Positions 43,807 through 55,147 of a DNA stretch of 64,000 nt are shown here, piece by piece. Within the stretch, counting starts at the first letter, position 1. Every line of letters starts with the position of its first letter. The notes under the pieces were generated by a model that had not been told where the DNA came from, made no database searches, and saw nothing but the letters and a program-made list of their open reading frames with translations. This DNA comes from Guadua angustifolia. Its lineage: Eukaryota > Streptophyta > Magnoliopsida > Poales > Poaceae. The DNA lies in the NCBI GenBank assembly GCA_036346375.1, contig CM070508.1:23256852-23320851 (forward strand). Direction: 5' to 3'. Position numbers and translations under genes: made by a program.

Positions 43807-44720
43807 GATTTCGAGGATCTGAAAGCGCTCCTGACCACACCTCCGATATTGGTCGCGCCAGCGCCAGAGGAACCCCTTCTGCTTTACATAGCGGCAACGA
43901 CTCACGTAGTCAACGCTGCAATTGTTGTGGAGCGGGAGGAGGAGGGACACCTGCAGAGAATTCAGCGCCTGGTTTACTTCGTCAGTGAAGTATTGGGCGA
44001 ATCCAAGACGCGGTACCCTCAAGTGCAGAAGCTTCTATATGCGGTACTGCTTGCCTCTCGTAAACTCAAGCATTACTTTCATGAGCATTCTATTTCGGTG
44101 GTTACATCTTTTCCGATTGGGGATATGCTCCACAATCAGGAGTCCACTGGGAGAATTGCGAAATGGGCGGTCGAGCTTGGGGCCTTCGAAATTTCCTTCA
44201 AGCCTCGGACAGCCATCAAGTCTCAAGCGCTCACCGACTTCGTCGCCGAGTGGAATGAGTTGCAAGATCCCGCGGCTATGGAGGACCTCGAATACTGGAT
44301 GATGTATTTCGATGGCTCTCTCACGCTGAGTGGTGCAGGGGCTGGCGTGGTGCTCATCTCTCCGACGGGGGAAAGGCTGAAATATGTCCTTCAACTCCAT
44401 TTTCCGGCATCAAACAACGCCGCCGAGTACGAGGCACTCGTACACGGTCTCCGTATCACCATATCGCTCGGTATCCGACGATTGATGGTTCGAGGAGATT
44501 CTCAGCTGGTGATTAACCAAGTGCGTAAAGAGTGTCGTCGTTGTTGATGACAAAGATGGTACATCTTGCCAAGAGGTGCGCAAACTGGAGGACAAGTTCG
44601 ACGGGCTGGAGCTCACTCATGTGCTCCGCCGGGACAACGAGGCAGCAGACGAGCTCGCCAGGCTAGGTTCCAGCCGGGCCACGGTTCCAGTCGGAATCTT
44701 CGTGGAAGAGCTTCACAAGC
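43807..44720 (+). pseudogene. Element B RT connection and RNase H
   Basis: After the TAG at 43804 the frame shifts to 43849-44547: LLLYIAATTHVVNAAIV, VQKLLYAVLLASRKLKHYF, then RNase H with MMYFDGSLTLSGAGAGVVLI (Asp), NNAAEYEALVHGL (Glu), VRGDSQLVINQ (Asp). The C-terminal block LTHVLRRDNEAADELARLGS is in the frame starting 44576, after a disrupted stretch at 44540-44575. Catalytic residues are present, but the frame is broken. Confidence 0.8.
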
Positions 44721-44816
44721 CGACAACGGGGGTCGGACAAATCAGGGGAGAAGTCAGCCGAGGCAGAAGTCTTTGTCATCAACCCCGATCAGACAAAACC
44801 CTATCTGGATTATCTG

Positions 44817-45950
44817 TTGAGGGACGAGCTTCCTGAGGATCGCGTACAAGCTAAGTGCATCACGAGGCGAAGCAAAAGCTACGTGGTGGTCGGGGAGGAG
44901 CTCTTTCGAAAGAGTGCCTCCGGGGTCCTCAGGCGGTGCATATCAGAGCAAGAAGGGAAGAACCTCCTCAGAGAAATTCACTCGGGGATCTGCGGACATC
45001 ATGCAGCATCAAGCACTCTGGTGGGTAAAGCTTATCGTCAAGGTTTTTTCTGGCCGACTGCTGTAACAGATGCAGAAGACGTCGTCCGCATGTGCGAAGG
45101 CTGTCAGTTTTTTCGATCACTTGGCTGTTCACAGTCTAGGGGCTCGACATAGTCGGACCCTCAAAAAGGCCCAGGGTAGATTTGCTTTCCTCTTCGTCGC
45201 CATCAACAAATTCACCAAATGGATTGAGGCCAAGCCAGTTGCCACGATCACTGCAGTCAAAGCTAGAGAATTTTTTCAAGAGATTGTCGTCAGATTCGGT
45301 GTGCCAAATAGGATCATCACCGATAACGGCACCCAGTTCAGAAGTGAAGAATTCCAAGATTGGTGCGACGGGCTCGGCATCAAGATTTGCTTCGCCTCTG
45401 TGGGCCATCCCCGGAGTAACGGGCAGGTCGAACGGGCCAATGGCATGGTGCTGCAGGGCCTAAAGGCCAGAATATTTGATCGTCTCGAGCCATATGCAGC
45501 AAGATGGGTAAAAGAATTGCCTTCGGTGCTCTGGGGGCTGAGAACCACCCCCAGCAAGGCTATCGGGTAGTCACCTTTTTTCCTAGTATATGGTTCGGAG
45601 GCGGTCCTACCTACCGAGTTGGCATTCGGATCCCAACGGGTTTGGAACTACAAGGAAGCCAAGTTAGAACAAGGCCGACTAGAAGATCTCGACATTGCAT
45701 CCATCCAGTCGGCTAAGTACCTCCAGGGTTTGCGCCGCTATCACGATCGAAATGTTCGAGGCCGAGCTTTCTCTAAAGGAGATCTAGTTCTTAGAAAGAA
45801 TCAGAAAAGCGAGCACAAGCTCTCCCCAAACTAGGAAGGCCCTTACATTGTCGACGAAATGGTGCGCCCGGGGTCTTACCGACTCAAGCGCGAGGACGAC
45901 ACAACACTTGGAACATAGAACAGCTACGTCGCTTTTACACTTAAATACGC
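44817..45950 (+). pseudogene. Element B integrase
   Basis: The N-terminal zinc domain (REIHSGICGHHAASSTLVGK to CEGCQFF) is at 44817-45152. The catalytic core (45070-45570) reads FVAINKFTKWIEAKP where the family has an Asp (D to N), then IITDNGTQF and HPRSNGQVERAN. After a TAG (45568-45570) the C-terminal part continues with FFLVYGSEAVLPTEL, then GDLVLRKNQ, and GPYIVDEMVRPGSYRL. Loss of the first catalytic Asp predicts no integration activity. Confidence 0.85.
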
Positions 45951-46373
45951 ATTTCATTGTATCATTGTAATTAGGGTCGTTCTTGACTTGCTACTTACTT
46001 GATTCTCAACTAAGCAGTAAGTCGGGGGCTACACCTGATAGTGTCTGAATGCAAACACCTATCCTTTCGAGATGCTCTTTGCCTTTTTTTCTTCCTAGCG
46101 GTTGCGACTAAATCCGAGTGCAGTTAACTTCGAGCAGCGAAACTCTAAACGATGAAATCTTGCTACCCAGATACGTGTCTGGGAAAAAGAGCCACACGCT
46201 CACTCCCGACACTCGGGGACTAGGCCAGTCGAGTAGAGCGCTCAAACAAAAAAGATAACGCGCATTCAAATGGATCCAGAAACCGCAAAATATATATATA
46301 GCATCGCAGATCCATATTGAACATTATGTCCAATTACATATTTTTACATACATGTCTTAAAAAGCAACCAAAC
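45951..46373. other. Spacer after pol of element B, with an internal polypurine-like tract
   Basis: No gene. At about 46018-46031 the sequence AGTCGGGGGCTAC repeats the core of the element's 3' polypurine tract (ACTCGGGGGCTAC at 58419-58431). It may be a second plus-strand priming site or a relic of an older LTR edge. Confidence 0.5.
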
Positions 46374-46647
46374 CTACGCGGCGCGGCGAGCACGACCCAA
46401 GGCCTCGACAAGGATGTCAGCGACCTCAAAGAGAGCCGGGACGACCTCAAGTAGGACCTCCATGACGGCGGCGTCACGGGCAACGGCTTCCTCCTCCGCC
46501 AACTCATCATGGGCGAGATCATAATCCGCCCAGAGCTCCTCCTCGTTGACCTCCGGCGCGGGCGATCTTTAACTCCTCCACCGGAGGCGGAGGCGAGGGC
46601 GGAGCTGCTTCGCCAACAGGAACGGCGGAGCTAGAGGAAGATGCCAT
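46374..46647 (-). pseudogene. Small antisense ORF of element B, Ala/Glu-rich
   Basis: The minus-strand ATG at 46647 (MASSSSSAVPVGEAAPP) leads, after a one-base frameshift near 46555, into an acidic helical stretch (EVNEEELWADYDLAHDELAE) and a tail ending RARRAA and TAG at 46374-46376. If the shift is ignored the product would be about 90 residues. A TATA box lies 73 bases upstream of the ATG. I do not recognise the protein. The promoter and continuous bias suggest it was once a real gene carried by the element. Confidence 0.45.
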
Positions 46648-46719
46648 TAGAAGACTTCTAAAGACTTTGAAGATGTGAAAATGTGAAGAACGGGTGATCG
46701 CTTTGGTAGCGGTGACACC

Positions 46720-46728
46720 CTTATATAG
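46720..46728 (-). promoter_or_regulatory. TATA-like box before the small antisense ORF
   Basis: The minus strand reads CTATATAAG, 73 bases before the ATG at 46647. This is outside any LTR, so it could drive an internal antisense transcript. Confidence 0.45.
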
Positions 46729-47514
46729 CCGGAGGCAGATAGGCCCATGTCGTACCTCTACGAGAAGTTTAAACGCCTCTGAGGACACACGGGTGCCAAG
46801 GCAACATTAAAAGTGCACTAGCGAGGAGACCAAGCGAAACGCTGACAGCGCATGAAGCGTGCGAAAACTCTTTCGGGAGCGGTGAAGCCACTCATGATCA
46901 ACAATAATCACATCAAAAGAAGTGCAGTAATTACAATTCGGGTCAATATTTACAAAAGATCCAAGTCCAGATTTTCTGCCAAGGAGGAGGACACGTCCCT
47001 AACTTCATCAAGTGAAACGCTGACATTGTCGACGGAGCAGGCAAAGCCCTCCTTGACGGCCTCCAGCTCCACTCCGGGATAGAGCGACTTCACAATGGCC
47101 AATGCTTGGCTAGCGCTCATGATCGACGTCTCCCGAATGTGGGCCCTAAGCCTTTCAGGACCCGTTGACAGCCAGGAGAGGGCTTCATCCTCGCTGCTCG
47201 GCTTAGCTCCTCCAGGGCTCAAGAACTTGGTTATTTCTTTGACGGAGTCGCGGTATTTGTCGCGAAGCTCATGAGCAGTCTTGATCTCCCCATTGAGGAC
47301 ATCGAACTGCGCCTGCGACTTTCTCCTGTTCTCTGCAAACCAGTCGGATTGTCATTAGAGGCATCGCAAACACGAGGGATGTAGCGCCGAGTTGGGATAT
47401 GTATACCTTCCAACTCCTGCGCCAGTTTAGCGCGGCCTAAGTTCGAGACTCGAAATCCTTCAGCGCCTGGACCTGCCCGCAAAGGTTGGAAGCAGTGGAC
47501 TATTCGGCTGAAGC

Positions 47515-48653
47515 TGATGCGCACGGTGGCCCGATCTTCCGACAGGTGGTGGTAAGTCGATTGGTGGAGACTCGACGTTGACGATCCGGCTTCCGATCAG
47601 AACCGATCCGAACCCAGCAATCGCTACACCACGGCTCCGTTGGTTATCAACCTTGCACAAACACGGTTGACCTCGCCAAGAAGGCTTATCCCTACATGCG
47701 AATCGAGAACACAAGCAAGAACGTAGAAGAAGCAATCTGAAATTGCGAATTATATTAAGCACACGAGTTGGGGTTCCACAAACCAATGAACGGCGACACT
47801 GTTCAAAGACAGAATTGATCTAAGCAAAACCCAAGTCCTAGATGAGAGTTTGGGTGGTTATTTATACTAGGGGAGCAGGAGGGGGTCATCCATAGCATTG
47901 GAGATCTAATACAACTCAAATTGAAAACACCAAGCCTACTTTGACTAGAGTTTGACTCGGACTGAAAAAGAAATGTTTGGTTTTTGGCAGTTTCTGGACG
48001 CATCTGAAGGAATTTTGAGGTGAGGTCAGATCCTTTGGAAAGTAGACTCCGAGATCTTTCAAACGTGTACTCATGGGTCTCCAGAGCCCTCCGGAATCAA
48101 AAGTTATGTCACTTTAAAGTCAGTGCTGTTGCTGAGGCCGAACTGGACTCGAACTCAGACTGAAAAAGTGTTCTGGATTGTTTTGCGTATTCCAGTTGAC
48201 TCCGAAGTCCAATTGACCTGAAACTAGTGCCATTGGAAATATTATCTCCTTAGCTTTCGATACATATGTGGATCATTGAAATCGGAGTCCGTTTGTGGCC
48301 TAGGCGATGATTTTAGTGAACACTGCTCCTGGTGGCCGAGGTAGTCGACTCCAAGTTGAATTGGGATTCCGACTCCGAGATGAATTGGGACTCCAACTTG
48401 ACTTGGACGCCCTCCTTGCCTCCCTCCTGGCCCTTGCTGGTTCCCAAGGCCTTCATGATCCTCTCCAAAGTTCCTAAGTACAATATAATCAATAATATCA
48501 TTAGGTAGCATACCATCCTCACAAGTATATACACAGGCACTTAGGAACGAGCTCACCTGTTGATTCAATTGCCGTGCTCGTACTCTTGTGATGGGTCCTT
48601 GCATCACAACTGGAGGAGTCTCGGGCGTATGCATAGGAGTGATGTCCTCATCA
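47515..48653 (-). repeat. Element E 3' LTR, includes the pol C-terminus
   Basis: 1139 bp. Its right part (48242-48653) encodes the last ~137 residues of pol on the minus strand. A minus-strand TATA box (GTATAAATAA) is at about 47859-47868. Confidence 0.9.
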
Positions 48654-49090
48654 TCCTCCCCCTCTTGAAGTGGAGTCGTCCTCGACTCAAGCTCATCTTC
48701 TTCTCCTATAAACGGTTTCAAATCTGCAATGTTAAATGTGGGACTAACCCCAAATTCGGGCGGCAACTCAAGTTTATATGCATTATCATTTATTTTCTCA
48801 AGTATCTTGAAAGGACCATCAGCTCTAGGCATTAATTTAGACTTTCTCAATTCTGGAAAACGATCCTTTCTCAAGTGTAACCATACTAAATCACCCGGTT
48901 CAAGTTTTACTTCCTTTCTACCTTTACTTCCCGCAGTCCTATACCTTTCATTCATCATTTGAATATTTTCTTTAGTCTTTTCATGCAATTTCAGAATAAA
49001 TTCAGCATGTTCCTTAGCATCATGATTAACTCGTTCACTAGTAGGTAAAGGTAATAGATCAATAGGAGCACGGGGATTGAAGCCATACAC
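48242..49090 (-). pseudogene. Element E integrase C-terminus extending into the LTR
   Basis: The frame begins YGFNPRAPIDLLPLP, continues with LEPGDLVWLHLRKDRFPELR, GPFKILEKINDNAYKLELP and FNIADLKPFIGEEDELESRT, then crosses the polypurine tract (48654-48667) into the LTR. The LTR-coded part has EDITPMHTPETPPVVMQGPI, then RARQLNQQVSSFL, and a Gly/Gln-rich end. No classical chromodomain is seen; the tail resembles the CR-type extension of CRM elements. Upstream, a TAG near 49098 and a one-base insertion near 49140 cut it from the core. Confidence 0.75.
48654..48667 (-). promoter_or_regulatory. Polypurine tract of element E
   Basis: The minus strand reads CAAGAGGGGGAGGA right before the LTR start TGATGAGG. 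It lies inside the pol reading frame. Confidence 0.8.
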
Positions 49091-49133
49091 TACCTAAAAA
49101 GGACTTACCTTGGTGGTGGAGTGTACCGCCCTA

Positions 49134-50384
49134 TTATAAGTTTAACTCAACATGCGGCAAACACTCTTCCCACATCTTCAAATTCTTCTTCAAAACAGCC
49201 CTCAACATAGTAGATAATGTACGATTTACTACCTCAGTTTGGCCGTCGGTTTGGGGATGACATGTTGTTGAAAACAGCAGCTTGGTTCCCAATTTATTCC
49301 ATAGAGTTCTCCAAAAGTGGCTCAAAAACTTGACATCACGATCTGAAATAATAGTAGAAGGCATACCATGCAAGCGAACGATTTCTTGAAAGAAAAGGTT
49401 AGCAATATTAATAGCATTGTCGCTCTTATGACAAGGAATAAAGTGAGCCATCTTAGAAAATCTATCAACCACCACAAAGATACTATCCCTCCCCCTCTTG
49501 GTCCTAGGCAGCCCTAAAATAAAGTCCATAGATATATCCTCCCATGGAGTGCTAGGAACAGGAAGAGGCATATATAAACCATGTGGATTCAATCTTGACT
49601 TAGCCTTTTGACATGTAGTGCAGCGGGATACAAACCTCTCAATGTCTCGCCTCATCTTCGGCCAAAAGAAGTGAGCGGACAGCACGGCCTCCGTCTTCTT
49701 GGCACCAAAATGACCCATCAAACCTCCTCCATGAGCCTCCTGTATCAAAAGAAAACGAACGGATCCAACTGGAATGCATAGGCGGTTAGCTCTAAACACA
49801 AATCCATCATTTATCACATATTTGTCCCATGTTCTTCCCTCTTTGCAATGCAGCAAGACATCCTTAAAATCATCATCATTAGCATATTGTTCTATAATTG
49901 ATTCCAATCCAAGTATATGACAATCAAGTTGGGACAACATGGTATATCTCCTAGACAAGGCATGGGCAATCACATGATCCTTCCCTTTCTTGTGTTTGAT
50001 AACATAAGGAAAAGATTCAATAAATTCAACCCATTTAGCATGTCTACGATTCAGTTTCACTTGACTGCGAATATGTTTTAGTGACTCATGATCGGAATGA
50101 ATAACAAATTCTTTGGGCCAAAGATAATGTTGCCACGTTTCTAAAGATCGCACAAGAGCATACAATTCTTTATCATACGTGGAATAATTAAAAACAGGAC
50201 CACTCAATTTTTCGCTAAAGTAAGCAATGTGTTTACTATCTTGCATCAAAACACCACCAATTCCAACCCCACTAGTATCACATTCAAGCTCAAAGGTCTT
50301 ATTAAAATCGGGAAGTTGGAGTAAAGGTGCATTAGTAAGCTTATCTTTCAAAAGGTTGAAGGCATTCTCCGTGCTTGCCCCCAA
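49134..50384 (-). pseudogene. Element E RNase H and integrase core
   Basis: The minus-strand frame carries RNase H (ELECDTSGVGIGGVLMQ, YSTYDKELYALVRSLE, VIHSDHESLKHI, then VIAHALSRR where most relatives read ADALSRR, so the last acidic residue is His). Integrase follows: H2C2 zinc domain (EAHGGGLMGHFGAKKT to CTTCQKAKS), MDFILGLP, VVVDRFSKMAHFIPC, IISDRDVKFLSHFW and HPQTDGQTEVVNRTL. Integrase D,D,E residues are present. The frame ends after LPHVE because of a one-base insertion. Confidence 0.85.
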
Positions 50385-50999
50385 TGGAACACAACTCCTT
50401 CTTCATCAACTCGCTCAATGGGGCTGCAATGGTGCTGAAATCCTTTACAAAGCGGGTAAAATCCGCAAGTCCATGGAAGCTCGCGACTTGTGAAATCGCT
50501 CGTGGGCGTTGGCCAACTCTTAATCGCGTGCACCTTGGCTTCATCCACCTCAATTCCTGCTGAGTCACAACATAGCCAAGAAACGATACTGTTCGTGCAA
50601 AAAGTGCACTTCTCGAGGTTACCAAATAAAGCGCAAAGACGCAAAGCATCAAAAACAGCATGTAGATGATCAAGATGTTCATGTAACGACTTGCTGTAAA
50701 TCAAAATATTATCGAAATAAACCACCACAAATTTTCCAATGAAAGCTCGTAAAACCTCGTTCATTAAGCGCATGAAAGTGCTAGGTGCATTAGTTAAACC
50801 AAAAGGCATGACTAACCACTCATACAATCCAAACTTGGTTTTAAAGGCTGTTTTCCATTTATCTCCCAGTTTAATTCTTATTTGGTGGTATCCACTACGC
50901 AAGTCAACCTTAGAAAAAATTATAGAACCACTTAACTCATCAAGCATGTCGTCTAACCTAGGAATAGGATGACGGTACCTTATTGTGATATTGTTAATG
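50348..50999 (-). pseudogene. Element E reverse transcriptase
   Basis: The minus-strand frame reads IFSKVDLRSGYHQIRI, FGLYEWLVMPFGLTNAPSTF and VVVYFDNILIYSK. The active-site motif is YFDN where chromoviruses have YFDD, so the second catalytic Asp is replaced by Asn through a G-to-A change. A frameshift occurs around 50600-50480. The enzyme should be inactive. Confidence 0.85.
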
Positions 51000-51002
51000 G
51001 CT

Positions 51003-52745
51003 CTACAATCTCACGCACATGCGCCTAACCGCCATCTTTCTTAGGAACCAAAATAACAGAACAAGACAAGGACTAAGGCTCTCACGTACATACCATGGGT
51101 CCAAAAGATCTTGGACTTGGCGCTGAATCTCCTTAGTCTCCTCGGGGTTGGTCCTATAAGCAGCTCGGTTTGGCAAAGTCGCTCCTGGGATCAAGTCGAT
51201 TTGGTACTCAATACCTCGAATAGGTGGCAGCCCCGGGGGTATCTCAGCTGGGAACACATCCTCATACTCTTGCAAAAGGTTAGTGACAGCAGGAGGCAAA
51301 GAGCTTGACATATCATGAAATGAAAATAAAGCTTCTTTGCATATCAAAGCATAGCATGGTGCATCATTCTCATTAATTTTGGCAAGGTCAGATTTTGTAG
51401 TAAGCATAACACCACCCTTCAATTTAATTCCCTTGGACCTAGAACAAGGTTCTTTCTTGTCTTTCTTAGGTGGGAAAATATTTTTAGCCACTTGCTGATT
51501 TTCAGATTTTAGCGCACTTTCCTTTCTCTCATTTTCCGCTCTCTCTTTGTCACATTGCACAATTTCAGCAGGAGTCATAGGAAGTAAAGTGATTTTCTTC
51601 CCCTTGTGTATAAGAGTGTATTTGTTACTTCTACCGTGATGAATTGCATCAGTATCAAATTCCCATGGACGGCCTAACAAAAGGGAACATACTTGCATAG
51701 GCACTACATCAAAATCAGCAAAATCATGGTATGTTCCAATGGAAAATTGCACTCTCGCAATTTGTGTTACCTTCACCTTACCGCTGTTATTGAACCATTG
51801 AATATGGTAGGGATGAGGGTGTGCACTTGTGGGCAAGCAAAGCTTCTCCACCAGATCTGAACTCACCAAGTTATTGCAGCTCCCACCATCAATTATGACA
51901 CGGACACGACAGTCCTTGACGATGAGGTACATCTGAAACAAATTATGGCGTTGCAGCTTGTCCGCTTGCTCCATTTGAGCGCTCAACACTCGTTGCACAA
52001 TGATTGCCCTATAATTCTCGGTGGCAGCGGTCCCTAAAATTTCCTCATCATCGTCGCCCGTCTCATGGTCATCCTCATTATCTGCAAGGTTAGCTGCAAG
52101 AGCATATTCATCCTCAACATCACTAGCACTAATGTACCCACCTTCTTCTGTTGCAATGTACGCTCGATGACTTGGGCAATCCTTCATGACATGGCCCATC
52201 CCCTTGCATCGGTGGTACACAATTTCCGTTGTTCGACCCGTGGAAGCCACCGATGAAGAACTCTTTGTTGGTGCCTGCACATGGTTAGATTTACTCACCT
52301 CGGGTACTCGTGATGGCGGTGATGGTGCTGCTGAACGCGCCCTACTCATGAAGGGGCCAGCAGACCGAACAGAAAGGGGTGGCGCTGATTTGGTTGTCCC
52401 CGGCGTCGTCTTTGGTGTGGGTATGTTGCCGAAATTGCTCCTTGGCCTTTGTTGTTGTCGCACATCCTGTGCAACGGCGCGAGCGGCAAAGGCATCGTGG
52501 CCCTCTCCATCCACATCATCTCCCGCGACAGACTCTTCTTGATCTTCCACTCTGCGAGCTCCATTGGGAGGCGGCTGTCTCTCAAAATTTTCCAACCTGG
52601 TAAGAAGATTGGCGATGCTTCGCTCTATCCTCTCCAATCTTTGGTCGTTATCTTGGCCGATCCTTGCGATGTTTGCGTTGATGTCATTGAGCGCGTTGTT
52701 AAGCTCGTTCCATGTAACACACTCATCTTCCTCATTACCTGCCAT
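51003..52745 (-). pseudogene. Element E gag-protease with deleted capsid core
   Basis: One unbroken minus-strand frame starts at ATG 52745. It has a coiled-coil N-terminus (WNELNNALNDINANIARIGQ, LERIERSIANLL), a short linker, then directly a Ser/Pro/Thr-rich stretch and the zinc knuckle-like region (CKGMGHVMKDCPSHRAYI). The Retrotrans_gag capsid domain, normally about 170 residues between these parts, is absent. The protease follows with RVIIDGGSCNNLVSSDLV and VCSLLLGRPWEFD, then the linker to RT (YEDVFPAEIPPGLPPIRGIE). The first His-Cys part of the knuckle is altered (Y-H-R-C for C..C). The clean frame across the gap shows the deletion is in frame. Confidence 0.8.
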
Positions 52746-53994
52746 TGTTAGTTGAAAGAAAGACAAAAGAAACAAAAACAACCGGTGGTATAATCCCTAT
52801 CAACTACTTTGGCGGCAGAAGGTGGTTTCACTCACTCTCAAGCGTCTTACCACGCTCTTACAAGTGTTCTTACCAATGCAACAGGTGGTACAACCGGCGG
52901 CTGGTTCGTGATACCGTGATAAGCTTGAGTGTAGCGATTGCCGAATTGAACCTGAACTGATTAGAAGAAAGGTGGAGCTTGGAAGGCAAAGTATAGTAGC
53001 AAGGATTAGCAAATTTCAAAAACAGTTAGCAAAGCTGAATAAAGATTCAAAGTTCTTGTCACAGTTGCTGGCCTAAGCGTGCTCCTAGAACTAGTTCAAC
53101 CTAGCAAGGGATATATCAAAGCACAAAGGACTCCAAGGATGCAAGCAATTCTGATTTTCTACTTCTCTTTCTCTTCTCTCTGTTTTTTTTGCCGGTTTGG
53201 CTCTTTCTCTCCTCTTATTTTTTTCACTTATTTTTTTTCTCTAACACAAATATATACCTTTTAACTCAGAGGAGAAACAAAAATCTCACAATTTGAAGCA
53301 ACAGACGACAGGAAACCGATGCCCGAAAGAATTGACAAAACAGGACAGCAAACTTCCAGGCGCCGAAACTCAGTCTTAGAGGTTTTTTTAGGGTCAAAAA
53401 TTGCACAGGTCAAAAGACTGTGGAATTTTCAGATGCGCGTCGTCGTCCCCTTCGAAACAAAAAAAAGTAGACCCAAATCGGAGTTCGTATGCAAAAGTTA
53501 TGCCAGTTTTAGTGAACACTGCACAATCTGGAATTGCTCGCAAATTCTGATCTTTCTCCCGGTTAGGCTAGAATAGGATTAGGTTTGCGGGTGAAAAAGG
53601 ATGGCCAGTGGTGCAGGGCAATTGACACAAGGCGGCTCGTGACCTATCTAGGGTTTGCGGAATAGGTTTTATAATGCAGAGCAGCGGCAAGGACCAACCG
53701 AGAAGAATTCGGTTCGGTTCTAGGGTTGAAGATGATGGGTTGATAATTGATGCAAAACAAGAACTAGGGCAACGGACAGGGACAACTAGCAACTAGAATC
53801 GCGATTTCAAACTAGCAACAAGACGATGACTATGGATCAATACTCAACAATACGATACTGAAAACGAAATTGCAAGGCTCAAAGGGTTGTAGGACAGCGG
53901 AATTGATGATGAACTTTTTGTGGGGCAGTTTTTACGACTCTAGGACGATGGCAAAACAAAACTAAAGGATACAATGATACCCGACGGAAACCGA
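52746..53994. other. 5' untranslated leader of element E
   Basis: No coding region. Pyrimidine-rich on the plus strand around 53155-53250. It lies between the primer binding site and the gag ATG. Confidence 0.6.
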
Positions 53995-54006
53995 GGCTCG
54001 ATACCA
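53995..54006 (-). promoter_or_regulatory. Primer binding site of element E
   Basis: The minus strand reads TGGTATCGAGCC two bases inside the 5' LTR, close to the initiator methionine tRNA site TGGTATCAGAGC but one base shorter. Confidence 0.65.
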
Positions 54007-54008
54007 CT

Positions 54009-55147
54009 TGATGCGCGACGGTGGCCCGATCTTCCGACTGTAGAGGTAAGTCGATTGGTGGAGACTCGACGTTGACGATCCGGCTTCCGATCATAACCGA
54101 TCCGAACCCAAAGAATCGCTACACCACGGTCCGTTGGTTATCAACCTTGCACAAACACGGTTGACCTCGCCAAGAAGGCTTATCCCTACATGCGAATCGA
54201 GAACACAAGCAAGAACGTAGAAGAAGCAATCTGAAATTGCGAATTATATTAAGCACACGAGTTGGGGTCCCACAAACCGATGAACGGCGACACTGTTCAA
54301 AGACAGAATTGATCTAAGCAAAACCCAAGTCCTAGATGAGGGTTTGGGTGGTTATTTATACTAGGGGAGCAGGAGGGGGTCGTCCATAGCATTGGAGATC
54401 TAATACAACTCAAATTGAAAACACCAAGCCTACTTTGACTAGAGTTTGACTCGGACTGAAAAAGAAATGTTTGGTTTTTGGCAGTTTCTGGACGCATCTG
54501 AAGGAATTTTGAGGTGAGGCCAGATCCTTTGGAAAGTAGACTCCGAGATCTTTCAAACGTATACTCATGGGTCTCCAGAGCCCTCCGGAATCAAAAGTTA
54601 TGGCACTTTAAAGTCAGTGCTGTTGCTGAGGCCGAACTGGACTCAAACTCGGACTGAAAAAGTGTTCTGGATTTTTTTGCATATTCCAGTTGACTCCGAA
54701 GTCCAATTGACCTGAAACCAGTACCATTGGAAAGATTATCTCCTTAGCTTTCGATACATATGTGGATAATTGAAATCGGAGTCCGTTTGTGGCCTGGGCG
54801 ATGATTTTAGTGAACACTGCTCCTGGTGGCCGAGGTAGTCGACTCCGAGTTGAATTGGCATTCCGACTCCAAGATGAATTGGGACTCCAACTTGACTTGG
54901 ACGCCCTCCTTGCCTCCCTCCTGGCCCTTGCTGGTTCCCAAGGCCTTCATGATCCTCTCCAAAGTTCCTAAGTACAATATAATCAATAATATCATTAGGT
55001 AGCATACCATCCTCACAAGTATATACACAGGCACTTAGGAACGAGCTCACCTGTTGATTCAATTGCCGTGCTCGTGCTCTTGTGATGGGTCCTTGCATCA
55101 CAACTGGAGGAGTCTCGGGTGTATGCATAGGAGTAATGTCCTCATCA
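54009..55147 (-). repeat. Element E 5' LTR
   Basis: 1139 bp, near-identical to 47515-48653, with a minus-strand TATA box at about 54352-54361. It carries the same pol-tail coding segment (54736-55147) as the 3' LTR. Confidence 0.9.

Larger units (their letters stand above)
47515..55147 (-). mobile_element. Element E: Ty3/Gypsy chromovirus, CRM-like, inserted in the antisense gene of B
   Basis: Two LTRs of equal length, 47515-48653 and 54009-55147 (1139 bp each, near-identical), are flanked by the perfect duplication GAAGC (47510-47514 and 55148-55152). Ends are TGATG...CATCA. Gag, PR, RT, RNase H, IN lie on the minus strand. The pol frame runs about 410 bases into the 3' LTR with a GPITR.RARQLNQQ tail, a trait of the centromeric CRM lineage. 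The capsid core of gag is missing, RT reads YFDN, and frameshifts are present, so it is non-autonomous. Confidence 0.88.
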
